Source: Nostoc linckia FACHB-104
Lineage (GTDB): Bacteria > Cyanobacteriota > Cyanobacteriia > Cyanobacteriales > Nostocaceae
Assembly: GCF_014696615.1 (NCBI RefSeq)
Contig: NZ_JACJQJ010000015.1
Coordinates: forward strand, 62,001-126,000
Length of the DNA stretch: 64,000 nucleotides
Direction: 5' to 3'
Part shown: one piece after another, positions 40,201 through 47,868 of the stretch
Position numbering within the stretch: the stretch's first letter is position 1
Layout: each line of letters begins with the position of its first letter
Notes under the pieces: generated by a model
Seen by the model: only the letters and a program-made list of their open reading frames with translations
Database searches by the model: none
Told to the model about the DNA's origin: nothing
Position numbers and translations under genes: made by a program

Positions 40201-41464
40201 CGAAGATACACAATTCCCGCACTGGCTTGCTGATCTGGTAACCACCTTCTACCTGAACAAAAAAGCGCTGTAGACGTTCTGGTGAAACTTCTCTTACTTG
40301 GCTAGGCTTGTAGAAGCCCATTCTAGCTGTTTGAATGACCGCTTCATTGACATCTGTAGCAAAAATTTGGATTGTTGTATTAATTACCTGATCGCTCAAA
40401 AACTCTAGCAAAGAAATCGCTAGTGAGTAAGCTTCTTGGCCAGTGGAACATCCCGCTACCCAAATGCGAATGGGTGTATCTGGCGTGCGATTGTGGGCAA
40501 TAACAGGAAATACTTTTGTCTTTAAGGCTTCAAAAGATTCCGCATCCCGGAAAAAACTGGTGACAGTAATCAGCACATCTTGATGCAAGGCCATGACTTC
40601 TGCCGGATTTTCCAAAAGATAGGCGACATAATCTTCTAATCTTTGCAGCTTGTACAAAATCATCCGCCGTAAAATGCGCCGCTTGAGAGTATTTTGCTTG
40701 TATTGGTGAAAGTCAACCCCTGTAGCAGACCGTAGCAAGCTAAAGATTGTCGAGATAGCATCGTCGCTTTCTGGCAGCACTTCAGCCTTTGAAGCTTGCT
40801 GCTGGCGCACATAAGGATGACGGCTAAACTTTGCTAGTTCCTCAGCTATCTCTCGAGGGCTAATAACAAAATCTACATTACCTGAAGCCACAGCAGTGTT
40901 AGGCATACTACCAAATTTTGCTGAGTCTTGGCACTGGGCAAAGGTAATCCCACCAGCCTCTTTGATAAATTCTAGCCCCCTTGCCCCATCGCCATCACTC
41001 CCCGACAGTACTACGCCAATTGCTTTACTTCCCCGCTCCTCAGCTAAAGAAATCAAGAAAGCATCCACTGACATAAACAACCCATAGGTTTTTCCCCGCG
41101 GAGCTAGTTGCAGCACTCCCTGAGAAATGGTCATCTTGGTATTAGGCGGAATCACATACACATGATTCGGTTCCACAACCATGCCATTCTGCACTTCCAC
41201 TACAGGCATTTGGGTTGAGCGTGAAAGAATCTCGCTTAACAAACTTTTTTGATTAGGACTCAAGTGCTGTATTATCACAAACGCCATCCCGGTATCATTG
41301 GGCAAATGGCTCAGTAATTCCGTGAAAGCTTCCAATCCACCCGCCGAAGCACCCATCCCCACAATCGGAAATAATTCATCCTGATTATTCTCTTGCTCAT
41401 TATTTAAAGATTGAGCAGCTGGAGTATTAGCTTGAGATTTTTTAGCAGACCGCTTAGAGTTCAT
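37256..41464 (-). CDS. CheB-CheR-PAS-histidine kinase-receiver hybrid protein
   Basis: About 1402 residues from ATG 41464. Residues about 30-225 form a CheB methylesterase domain: GMGASAGG (Ser), IIQHLSP (His), VLSGSDGDGARG (Asp). About 245-510 is CheR: TLKRRILRRM, TSFFRD, RIWVAGCSTGQEAYSLA, FATDVNEAVIQTARMG. A long coiled coil (NLRAANEEILSSNEEL) and PAS domains follow. The kinase has FLSILSHELRNPLNSLLG and GLGLGLSIVRHLVELHGG, and the tail is a receiver (VLVVDDEADIRQL, LLSDIGLPEQDG, HIAKPVE). No CheA/CheW or receptor gene is near, so it likely works as a stand-alone sensory protein. Confidence 0.92.
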   Translation of the reverse strand: MNSKRSAKKSQANTPAAQSLNNEQENNQDELFPIVGMGASAGGLEAFTELLSHLPNDTGMAFVIIQHLSPNQKSLLSEILSRSTQMPVVEVQNGMVVEPNHVYVIPPNTKMTISQGVLQLAPRGKTYGLFMSVDAFLISLAEERGSKAIGVVLSGSDGDGARGLEFIKEAGGITFAQCQDSAKFGSMPNTAVASGNVDFVISPREIAEELAKFSRHPYVRQQQASKAEVLPESDDAISTIFSLLRSATGVDFHQYKQNTLKRRILRRMILYKLQRLEDYVAYLLENPAEVMALHQDVLITVTSFFRDAESFEALKTKVFPVIAHNRTPDTPIRIWVAGCSTGQEAYSLAISLLEFLSDQVINTTIQIFATDVNEAVIQTARMGFYKPSQVREVSPERLQRFFVQVEGGYQISKPVRELCIFARQNLIADPPFSHLDLITCRNVLIYLGSRVQKKLLPIFHYGLKPTGFLMLGISETVGEFSDLFSLVDRKSKIYSRKMAPVRLGMDLITGTYPKELNTRQSSVSETIYNDLEMQTSADRIVLNHYAPVGVVINNDLEILQFRGQTSSYLQPPSGRPSFNLLKMAKQELRLELRTVIHQAKQRQTSVRKEGIQITENGQVRLVTVDIIPFKSPHKQENYYLVLFADLPLPTITISESASDRSKSRRGKQAVAENEINALKQELATTKEYLQSIIEEQQGTNQNLRAANEEILSSNEELQSTNEELETAKEEIQATNEELNTINDELQRRNLESTQVTNDLQNLLSNINIPILMLGGDLRIRRFTPVAGTIFNLISTDIGRPISDINHNLNISDLEEQILEVIGNLNFKAQEVQDCEGHWYDLRIRPYRTIDHKIDGAVVVLVDIDELKRSTEQLRASRDYAEAIVDTVRESILVLDLDLRVMRANRFFYETFQVLPAETEQRLIFELGNGQWNIPRLRSLLEDVIPSNALFQDLEVEHEFESIGHKIMRLNARRMPEIENMQLILLVIEDITQQNQLEAERTQLLTQEQSARATAETANRAKDEFLSILSHELRNPLNSLLGWAQLLQRPNLEQGMINQGLEAIERSATAQAQLIGDLLDISRISAGRLRLDPEPMQLLPIITAAIEVVSLSAEAKNIQIELQLDSTARIINGDPHRLQQVMWNLLSNAIKFTPDGGRIDITLNYTDSHAEIQISDTGRGIQADFLPYIFERFRQADSSKNRLNPGLGLGLSIVRHLVELHGGTVEAESPGENQGATFTVRLPLQTQSPEISQPVATQLAPLPNEPEIPLENITSLAGVRVLVVDDEADIRQLFTITLQQYGVEVTAVASAHEALFTLIANPNGYDVLLSDIGLPEQDGYDLIRQVRALAAEAGGQIPAAALSAYAGDAERTEALAAGFQMHIAKPVETRQLVLLVASLAGRG

Positions 41465-41765
41465 TATGTGAGCAGTGTCCGTTGGGATGTTACATAAAAT
41501 CAGCCTTTGATAATCCACTTCTATCACAGGTGGAATGATTTTCAGTCTTGAGCAATCACAAGAACAAATATTATTGGCACTTTATTAGAGATAAGTCCGA
41601 TCAACTAGAGAGTCAGAATTTGAGATAACAAGTAATAATCGAGCAATTCGATTTAATTTCTCAAATTATTGGCCTAAGCAGGTAAATTTTAATAGGGAAC
41701 AGCAAATAAATAATCAAACTCTACTGTTTTTTTGAGACATCAAATATGAGTTAGATATATATAAA
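41465..41765. other. Intergenic region upstream of the CheB-CheR hybrid gene
   Basis: AT-rich, no gene seen. It should contain the promoter of the minus-strand hybrid kinase. Confidence 0.35.
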
Positions 41766-41992
41766 AGGACTTACGCAACTGGCACAGTGATCCTCTGGCA
41801 TAAGAGTCAAGAGGAGCCACTGCGGTCTTGGGGTTTCCCCAAGTAGAGCAAGTGGCGTTCAAGGGTCAAAAATTTAAGTTTTTTGGACTCTTGACATTTG
41901 AACGCCAGTTCACTCAACGGAGGGAACCTCCGCACGTGACTGGCTTCCCTGGACAAACCTAAACGAAAAAATATGACACTTGCGTAAGTCCT
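41766..41992. mobile_element. MITE, 227 bp, AGGACTTACGCAA inverted ends
   Basis: 13-bp perfect ends AGGACTTACGCAA (41766-41778) and its complement (41980-41992). The bases outside are ATATAAA and ATACAAA, a possible 7-bp duplication with one mismatch. Inside, TGGCGTTCAA and TTGAACGCCA form a stem around GGGTCAAAAATTTAAG, and GGTTTCCCCAAG plus GGAGGGAACCTCCG are further stems. GGACTTACGCA ends are common in heterocystous cyanobacteria (general knowledge, not checked). Confidence 0.8.
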
Positions 41993-42400
41993 ATACAAAT
42001 ACAGTTCAGTTAAGAACAGTAATTGATAACAAAACCAAAAAACTAGTTACTCAACAAAAAATAGAACAATAATTTTGGAGGGGGTTTGGGGGACGCAACC
42101 GTCACCCAATCGGGGGTTTGGGGGATTCTCCCCCAATTCTTCTGGCTTTTTTAATAAGTGACAAATCAATCGCTAATGAGCTTAATCCAAACGTATTGAG
42201 ATATATATAAATTTATTTATGTCGATTTAATAGATATTACTTGAATCCATAAATTAATTGATTCCCCCATTAGGCATAAATTTGCAGCCAACTGAGTTGC
42301 AACAGATGTGATTAAGAGACGCAATTAATCGCGTCTGTACAAGAATTTTTAGTCAGGAATTAAAAGTTATTACCCTTGTCCCCTTCCTCTGCTCCCTCTG
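41993..42400. other. Intergenic region with G-rich and palindromic repeats
   Basis: No gene seen. G-tracts of five at 42080-42084, 42088-42092, 42112-42116 and 42120-42124 give two GGGGGTTTGGGGG units 32 bp apart, capable of G-quadruplex-like folding. The rest is AT-rich. Confidence 0.5.
42317..42336. repeat. AGACGCAATTAATCGCGTCT palindromic repeat
   Basis: 20-bp near-perfect palindrome (one mismatch). Two more copies are at 63315-63334 and 63350-63369. Confidence 0.7.
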
Positions 42401-43687
42401 CTAAGTTCTTCCCTGATGCTCAGTTTTAATCCAACACGATCGCGGTTTTTGGAAACATAACTTGCAGGTGGTGACAATCATCGCTGGAATCCAATGCACC
42501 ATGTAAATTGAACCTTGGATAGTAGCCCAAAGCAAAGACCATCTGCGTAAATTTTGATATTGGTAAATGCCAGCGATGAAAGCAACTGTCAGAATAATGC
42601 TGAGTAGGGTTTGTAGTGGTAGCAAAACTGGGCGATCGCTTTTTAAAATTGTCCACAATAAATCAGGTATCAGCCCAATGGGAAGTAAAAATTGCAAGAG
42701 AAAAAATAATAGTAAATCGATGACTTTAGCCCAGCCCAAAGTGAGAAGTTGGGGAAAATAATCAAGGTAACGCTGATAGCCACCTTCCGCCCAACGACAA
42801 TGTTGCGGCCATAAGTTTTTCCAGTTTGTCACCGCTTCTTCTTGAATTGTCGCAAAGCTGACAAACTCAATTTCTGTACCTGCTAAATACAGCTTAAAAC
42901 AGAGATCCAAATCATCGGTAACAGTGTCTTCACTCCAACCTTGACACCTTTCGAGTAATTCTCGCCGCACTAACATTCCATTTCCCCGCAGTTCCGACAT
43001 TCCCCCAATAGCAATGCGATGAGTTTGCAAAAAGCTATCACAATTCATCTCCATTTGCTGACAGCGAGTTAAGAAATTAGTCTCTGCATTGATAATTGCT
43101 TTTCGCACTTGTACAGCACCAATATTTGCTTTCTCAAATAGAGGTACAGTTGCCATGAGAAAATTAGCAGGAAGCACCGCATCAGCATCGCAAACTAAGA
43201 TAATTTCTCCTCGCGTCAAAGGAAAAACCGCATTTAGCGCACCCGATTTACCACCTTTTGATTCCCGTTGATGAACTTGTAGCGAGGGAAATTCAGCTTG
43301 TAATTGCTGCAAAATCTGGGGTGTAGCGTCCGTACTACCGTCATCAATCACCCAAATATCCAGGCGATCGCGCGGATAATTTAATTGATATAAGCTGTAA
43401 ACTAAATCAGCTAATACAGCACTTTCATTTTTCGCTGGAACTAAAATTGATACTTGCGGTAAATCAGCATCACTTGCAATTACCAAAGGCGCAGGTTTTG
43501 CTATCAGCATTCGCAGAGTTTGCACAGCCAGGATTGCTGTTAAACCTACCATCAGCCATTGTGCTGCAGGTAGCCAATGCAACAAACTCACAAACCCCCA
43601 CACCAGTAAAAATACTAAAGTCGCTGGCAAACGGCGATCGCGATGAGTGCTAATATCTTTCCTGGGCTGATAGATGCTTCTTCCCAC
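42401..43687 (-). CDS. Processive-type family 2 glycosyltransferase
   Basis: 428 residues with two N-terminal helices (TLVFLLVWGFVSLLHWL, LMVGLTAILAVQTL). The GT2 core has VSILVPAKNESAVL, VIDDGSTDATP, LVCDADAVLP, the acceptor DDLDLCFKL and QHCRW (the QxxRW motif). Three or four C-terminal helices follow. This layout is that of BcsA/HAS/NodC-like synthases that polymerise and export polysaccharide. The sugar is unknown, and no partner export gene is adjacent. Likely role is exopolysaccharide or sheath synthesis. Confidence 0.85.
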   Translation of the reverse strand: MGRSIYQPRKDISTHRDRRLPATLVFLLVWGFVSLLHWLPAAQWLMVGLTAILAVQTLRMLIAKPAPLVIASDADLPQVSILVPAKNESAVLADLVYSLYQLNYPRDRLDIWVIDDGSTDATPQILQQLQAEFPSLQVHQRESKGGKSGALNAVFPLTRGEIILVCDADAVLPANFLMATVPLFEKANIGAVQVRKAIINAETNFLTRCQQMEMNCDSFLQTHRIAIGGMSELRGNGMLVRRELLERCQGWSEDTVTDDLDLCFKLYLAGTEIEFVSFATIQEEAVTNWKNLWPQHCRWAEGGYQRYLDYFPQLLTLGWAKVIDLLLFFLLQFLLPIGLIPDLLWTILKSDRPVLLPLQTLLSIILTVAFIAGIYQYQNLRRWSLLWATIQGSIYMVHWIPAMIVTTCKLCFQKPRSCWIKTEHQGRT

Positions 43688-44003
43688 TTGCTAGCAATTC
43701 TCTTCAGTTTGGATACTATGTTATACCAATTCACACTTCAAAATACCCTGTGGGAAGGCTGAAAGCGGAAAATCTTTTCCTCTGTGGTAGAAAACCGCAG
43801 AGGACACAGAGGATAGAATGGCAATTAAAAGTAAAACGCTTGTTGAGTAAGCTTTTCTTCCTCCCCCTGCCTTTTAATTCTGTAATATCGCAGAATTATG
43901 TTGTGCTACTTGAGATGATTGAGGGGTATGGCGATTTTGTATCAGAACTAAAGCTGCAATTGTTAAGAGAAAGTAGCCAATAGATGCCCAACAATCCAAA
44001 GGA
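43688..44003. other. Intergenic region with CTCTG-type repeats and a possible ORF tail
   Basis: Holds AAACCGCAGAGGACACAGAGG (43784-43804) and a TTATACCAATTCACACTTC end-like sequence near 43724. On the minus strand a frame ending TAA near 43877 reads YDPLDCWASIGYFLLTIAAL then VLIQNRH, with one hydrophobic segment, but has no clear start. I leave it unassigned. Confidence 0.35.
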
Positions 44004-44164
44004 TCATAAACTACTCCGCTGGTTATACGGTAGTTTCGCCAGCATCATCCCCAAAATACAAGTGTCTGTTATCCCCGAATAGATTAACCCTGCTCCCATT
44101 ACGCCACTGAGAAGTAGGAACCAGGGAGAAACAAATGCTCCTAGTACTGTGCCGAGTAATACTG
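44004..44164 (-). pseudogene. DUF2892 membrane protein remnant, 5' truncated
   Basis: The minus-strand frame ending TGA at 44006-44004 reads VLLGTVLGAFVSPWFLLLS, then GVMGAGLIYSGITDTCILG and MMLAKLPYN. This matches the DUF2892 (YgaP-type inner membrane) core, where SPyWLLltafvGlnl...G.CPm..iLrklG is typical. Only the first 13-15 residues are missing: the sequence directly upstream is a truncated MITE (44167-44207), and no ATG, GTG or TTG is in frame before the conserved part. DUF2892 proteins commonly accompany rhodaneses and sulfide enzymes, which fits the cluster just upstream. It could still be expressed from an unusual start. Confidence 0.5.
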
Positions 44165-44166
44165 AC

Positions 44167-44207
44167 TTTTCCCCTTCCCCTTTTACCCTTAACCGACAAG
44201 TATTGCC
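44167..44207 (-). repeat. Truncated MITE copy C
   Basis: On the minus strand GCAATACTTGTCGGTTAAGG followed by GTAAAAGGGGAAGGGGAAAA is the left end and interior of copy A (33265-33392). The right end is absent; the sequence runs straight into the DUF2892 remnant. Confidence 0.75.
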
Positions 44208-44214
44208 CCGCCCC

Positions 44215-44445
44215 CTAGTCTACATCCTGACAGGAACGCCGACGGCAGTAATACCGTAATCCCCACAAAGAAGTCAGCAAAACCAAGATTTTTAAGACCA
44301 AAGGACTTAACACAAAACTAATAAACAGACTGATAACAGCAATAGTGCTGGACAACACGACTACAATCTCCTCGTTGCGAAAGTAGAATCTGACAAAAAT
44401 TGCGATTAGTGCAACGCTAAATGCTAAGAGCAAGGATGTATACAT
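44215..44445 (-). CDS. Small membrane protein next to the sulfide cluster
   Basis: 76 residues with helices TSLLLAFSVALIAIFVRFYF and VVVLSSTIAVISLFISFVLSPLVLKILVLLTSLWGL, and a Cys-containing basic tail RYYCRRRSCQDVD. I recognise no family. It is divergent from the sqr-like gene. The region between them (44446-44739) carries an operator-like palindrome, so it may share control with the sulfide cluster. Confidence 0.45.
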   Translation of the reverse strand: MYTSLLLAFSVALIAIFVRFYFRNEEIVVVLSSTIAVISLFISFVLSPLVLKILVLLTSLWGLRYYCRRRSCQDVD

Positions 44446-44583
44446 AACAATGCACCGTGAAGAGTCGAAGAGGAATTGGGAAAGGGGGACAAGGGGACAG
44501 GAAAATTACAATTACCAATTACCAATTACCCAATCCCTAGTAAAGATTTTTATCATTTAAATTTACCAAGGGCTTGTATTACT

Positions 44584-44600
44584 ATATGGTTATATCATAT
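44584..44600. promoter_or_regulatory. Candidate ArsR-type operator
   Basis: ATATG (44584-44588) and CATAT (44596-44600) are inverted around GTTATAT. A 17-bp AT-rich dyad of this kind is common for ArsR regulators. It lies about 140 bases upstream of the sqr start, in the divergent promoter region. Function is inferred. Confidence 0.35.
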
Positions 44601-44739
44601 AATGGTAGTTATAAGGTAAAACTGCTGTAGGATGTCAGTTGCAAACCGCCTCATGGTGGGATCAGTAGGTAAACCTTGTAACTAGTATGAGGAGCTGGTT
44701 GACTCTAGCTGTATTAAATAGTTACTGGGGGGGAATTTT

Positions 44740-46044
44740 ATGGCTCGAATTGTAGTGATTGGTGCTGGAATCGGGGGATTACCCATTACCTACGAACTGC
44801 GACGACTACTGCCAAAAGAGCATCAAATTATACTGATTTCCAATACCCCTAAGTTTACTTTTATTCCTTCCTTACCTTGGGTAGGGTTGAATATTAAAGA
44901 ACTTGAGAGTATTCAATTAGATGTAGAAAATCTGTTAGTAAATCGAGGAATAGATTGGATATTAGGAGGAGTTAGCCAAATTCAGCCAGAATTACAGCAA
45001 CTCGTTGTCAACGATACTGTCATTTCTTATGATTATGTGGTGATTGCCACAGGTGCAGAGTTAGCACTAGACGCAATTCCCGGATTGGATCAAGGATATG
45101 TGGAGTCGGTGTGTAATCCAGCTCATGCACTCAAAGCTGCGGAATGCTGGAAAAAGTTTCTCAAAAAACCAGGGCCGATAGTAGTAGGTGCTGTACCCGG
45201 CGCTAGCTGTTTTGGCCCAGCTTACGAATTTGCATTACTTACAGATTGGCTGTTGCGGCGATATGGAATACGCGATCGCGCCCCCATTACCTTTGTGACA
45301 CCAGAACCATATATTGGACATTTGGGAATTGGTGGGATGGCAAATTCTGCGGAATTGGTGACAAAATTACTCAAACAAAAAGAAATTACAGTACTTGCAA
45401 ACACCGCTATTAGCCAGATTGGGCCAGAGACAATTTACTTAGCAGATGGGCGTTCTCTACCTTTTGCTTTTAGTATGCTGCTACCGCCATTTCGCGGGCC
45501 GCGTTTTTTAAGAGAAGCACCTGCTTTAACCGATCCTAAGGGATTTGTACCAGTATTACCCACTTATCAACATCCTAAATTTCCTTCAATATATAGCGTT
45601 GGGGTAATTACGCAACTTAAACCACCCGAACAAACTCCCATTCCCATCGGTGTACCCAAGACAGGCCAAATGACCGAAGCAATGGGAGTAGCTGTAGCTC
45701 ATAACATTGCTGTGCAACTAAAGGTAATTTCTGCACCTTTGGTAACTCCTACCTTAGAAGCACTTTGTTTAGCCGATTTTGGCGACACAGGAATTGCATT
45801 TTTAGCAGACCAAGTTTTACCAGATCCAATTACTAAACAAAGGCGAAGAGCCATAGCTAAAGAAGGACTTTGGGTAAGTTGGGCTAAGACTGCTTTTGAG
45901 AAATTTTTCTTAGCTAAAATGCGTTGGGGTTTAGCAGTTCCTTGGTTCGAGCATTGGGGATTAAATATGATGGGTTTAGACCTAGTAAAACCCGTTCAAA
46001 ACTTAGAAGTCTCACAAGATCCTCAAGCTCTTGTAATTAAATAG
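44740..46044 (+). CDS. sqr: Sulfide:quinone oxidoreductase
   Basis: 434 residues. FAD-binding IVVIGAGIGGLPITYELRR and IATGAE frame the flavin domains. All three cysteines of type I SQR seem present: Cys125 (SVCNPAHA), Cys157 (GASCFGPAYEF) and Cys343 (ALCLADFGDTG), at the spacing of the Aquifex enzyme (124, 156, 347). KTGQMTEAMGVAVAHNI and the C-terminal amphipathic FEKFFLAKMRWGLAVPWFEHW (membrane contact) also fit. It would oxidise sulfide to polysulfide and reduce the quinone pool. It heads a run of eight same-strand genes. A GGGGGG tract precedes the ATG. Confidence 0.85.
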   Translation: MARIVVIGAGIGGLPITYELRRLLPKEHQIILISNTPKFTFIPSLPWVGLNIKELESIQLDVENLLVNRGIDWILGGVSQIQPELQQLVVNDTVISYDYVVIATGAELALDAIPGLDQGYVESVCNPAHALKAAECWKKFLKKPGPIVVGAVPGASCFGPAYEFALLTDWLLRRYGIRDRAPITFVTPEPYIGHLGIGGMANSAELVTKLLKQKEITVLANTAISQIGPETIYLADGRSLPFAFSMLLPPFRGPRFLREAPALTDPKGFVPVLPTYQHPKFPSIYSVGVITQLKPPEQTPIPIGVPKTGQMTEAMGVAVAHNIAVQLKVISAPLVTPTLEALCLADFGDTGIAFLADQVLPDPITKQRRRAIAKEGLWVSWAKTAFEKFFLAKMRWGLAVPWFEHWGLNMMGLDLVKPVQNLEVSQDPQALVIK

Positions 46045-46174
46045 TTAGGGAATATATTGTGCGTTGTACTGGGCAACAACACACCACCAATAATTGTAGA
46101 TTTCTGCCCAAAATTTTCTCTGCTAAATCTGGATATTTGCCAAAAATAATTAACCAGAAAAAGGAGAAATTAAT

Positions 46175-46627
46175 ATGAAAAGGATAATCCCAACAATCGC
46201 CACGATTTCGATTTTGAGTTTACTTCCATTACCAGTTGTACTAGCTCAATTAGATACAGGAGGATGCCCTTCTAAGGCTACTTCTTCCCCAGGAATGTAT
46301 GACCCAAAAACAGTAGAAACCTTAACTGGTCAAGTAATTGCCATAGACAACAATGCTTCTCCTAGAGGGATGTCTGGTGGTTTACATTTAAAAGTCAAAA
46401 CTTCAACAGAAGTAATTCCAGTACATTTGGGGCCAGTATGGTACATTAACCAACAAAATATCCAAATTAAACTGCAAGACAATATTGAAGTTAAAGGCTC
46501 AAGAATTACCTTTGCTGGACAACCGACAATCATTGCTGCCCAAATTCAAAAAGAAAACCAAATTCTCAAGTTACGTTCTGATGATGGTACACCAATTTGG
46601 GCTGGATGGAGAAGACACCAGAGGTAA
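46175..46627 (+). CDS. Exported OB-fold-like protein
   Basis: 150 residues with a signal peptide (MKRIIPTIATISILSLLPLPVVLA). The mature part begins QLDTGGCPSKAT and has LTGQVIAIDNNA, GLHLKVKTSTEVIPVHLGPVWYI, IEVKGSRITFAGQPTIIAAQIQ and LRSDDGTPIWAGWRRHQR. That layout resembles the BOF/OB-fold-like periplasmic proteins often next to cytochromes or DUF4405. AAGGAG lies about 8 bases before ATG. It sits 4 bases before the next gene. Role is unknown; periplasmic partner of the membrane protein is a guess. Confidence 0.55.
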   Translation: MKRIIPTIATISILSLLPLPVVLAQLDTGGCPSKATSSPGMYDPKTVETLTGQVIAIDNNASPRGMSGGLHLKVKTSTEVIPVHLGPVWYINQQNIQIKLQDNIEVKGSRITFAGQPTIIAAQIQKENQILKLRSDDGTPIWAGWRRHQR

Positions 46628-46631
46628 GCTG

Positions 46632-46922
46632 ATGAACAGCGATGAACGCAATATTAGGCTAGAAACTTACTTTCACTTAGTAGATGTTTTAGCATTAATT
46701 ACTTGCTGGAGTTTGGCATTATTGACAGGTTTTATATTGTGGTTTGCCCCTACAACAAAAAGTGTAGGTAGTGTTAATTGGTTTCTCAGCTTATTGCAAT
46801 TTGAATGGGGCAAACTTCATTTATTCATGGGTGTAATTGCTTTGTGTATTACAACGGTTCATCTGGTAATTTCTCGAAGAGTTTTACAAAGTTTGAATCA
46901 TCGTCCCAATTTATGGGAATAA
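46632..46922 (+). CDS. DUF4405-like membrane protein
   Basis: 96 residues from ATG 46632; earlier in-frame starts overlap the previous gene. GAGGT lies 6-10 bases upstream. Helices VDVLALITCWSLALLTGFILWFA and WGKLHLFMGVIALCITTVHLVISRRVL, with His in HLVDV, LHLFMG and TVHLV, match DUF4405, whose members resemble b-type cytochromes. Heme binding is inferred. Possible electron partner for the quinone chemistry in this cluster. Confidence 0.6.
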   Translation: MNSDERNIRLETYFHLVDVLALITCWSLALLTGFILWFAPTTKSVGSVNWFLSLLQFEWGKLHLFMGVIALCITTVHLVISRRVLQSLNHRPNLWE

Positions 46923-46938
46923 TCTTTATTAAAGATGT

Positions 46939-47232
46939 ATGGAAATTGCACTCAACCCCAATGAATTAGAACTCCTAGCACGCCGCTTTAAAGTTCTTGC
47001 AGAACCCACAAGATTGCAGATTTTAGGGGCATTATGCAATCAAGAGCAGACCGTACAGGAAATATGCGATCGCACTGGTCTTAAACAAGGAAACGTCTCT
47101 AGACACTTACAACTGATGAAAGATGCAGGAGTGTTAACTTGTCGCCGCGAGGGTTCATGGCGCTACTACCGTGTGATCGATACCGAACTTTTAGCCATGT
47201 GCAAACAAGTTTTCCGCAACGTTATGAGGTGA
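46939..47232 (+). CDS. ArsR/SmtB family regulator
   Basis: 97 residues: MEIALNPNELELLARRFKVLAEPTRLQILGAL, then DRTGLKQGNVSRHLQLMKDAGVLTCRREGSWRYYRV, a winged helix-turn-helix. Cysteines are at 33, 43, 68 and 88. The CxC alpha3 metal motif of ArsR/SmtB is absent. BigR/SqrR persulfide sensors use a Cys in alpha2 and a later Cys; here position matches are not exact, so sensing of persulfide is possible but unproven. Within the cluster it probably controls the genes around it. Confidence 0.8.
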   Translation: MEIALNPNELELLARRFKVLAEPTRLQILGALCNQEQTVQEICDRTGLKQGNVSRHLQLMKDAGVLTCRREGSWRYYRVIDTELLAMCKQVFRNVMR

Positions 47233-47234
47233 AT

Positions 47235-47269
47235 TGTCATTTGTCATTTGTCATTTGTCATTTGTCATT
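47235..47269. repeat. TGTCATT tandem heptamer, five copies
   Basis: Five perfect TGTCATT units directly after the ArsR stop, inside the sulfide cluster. Followed by TTTGGTG and GTCCCCAGTC-type repeats up to the next gene. Confidence 0.85.
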
Positions 47270-47337
47270 TGGTGTTTGGTGTTTGTCCCAGTCCCCAGTC
47301 CCCAGTCCCCAATCCCTAATCCCTTGGAGTTAAAAAC

Positions 47338-47733
47338 ATGACAGAATTATTTTCCCCAGAATGGATGCAAGCTTACGCAGAGAAATGGAATCAAGAACCT
47401 GAGTTAGCAGATGCGCTCAAACAAATTCATTTCAATTCTGTAATTGGTTATGGCTTTGAAAATGAGTCAGAACCTAGAGGTGTACTCACCATTGTGGATG
47501 GAAAAGCTATTGAAGCAAGTGCTTACAATGGGCAAAAACTTAACTGGGATCTGCGTGCTGACAAGGATAATTGGCAACAGTGGGTAGCTAAGGGCTTAAA
47601 CATGATGGGTTTGAGCATGGCTTATATGTCGCGCAAGCTGCAATTCCGTGTAGGAGATTATCTCGCCATGATTAAAGACCCCCGTATGGCAGGGCCATTT
47701 ATTAAGTCTTTCTCGGTTATGGGTAGGGTTTGA
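47338..47733 (+). CDS. SCP2 sterol-binding-like protein
   Basis: 131 residues. EWMQAYAEKWNQEPELADALKQIHFNSVIGYGFENESEPRGVLTIVDGKAIEASAY and DLRADKDNWQQWVAKGL, AYMSRKLQFRVGDYLAMIKDP match small SCP2-fold proteins. SCP2 binds lipids or other hydrophobic ligands. Similar genes occur beside rhodanese and ArsR genes in bacteria. Here it probably handles a hydrophobic or sulfur-carrying ligand, but that is inference. Confidence 0.7.
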   Translation: MTELFSPEWMQAYAEKWNQEPELADALKQIHFNSVIGYGFENESEPRGVLTIVDGKAIEASAYNGQKLNWDLRADKDNWQQWVAKGLNMMGLSMAYMSRKLQFRVGDYLAMIKDPRMAGPFIKSFSVMGRV

Positions 47734-47868
47734 GTTATTAACCGCCGATAAACGCAGATAAACGCCGATTTGATGAGATATATTTTATTCTCTCTGCGTC
47801 TGTGCATAAAACAGCTGCAAAAGAATTACTCCCAATCCAAAATCCAAAATCTAAAATCCAAAATTCCA

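Noticed and set aside
43750-43983. 77-codon plus-strand ORF
   Set aside because: Starts in a dispersed repeat, with no recognisable domain, and overlaps a hydrophobic frame on the other strand.
44215-44445. DUF2892 as the start of the 76-residue gene
   Set aside because: Sequence and stop codon do not match DUF2892; the DUF2892 core lies downstream in a different frame.
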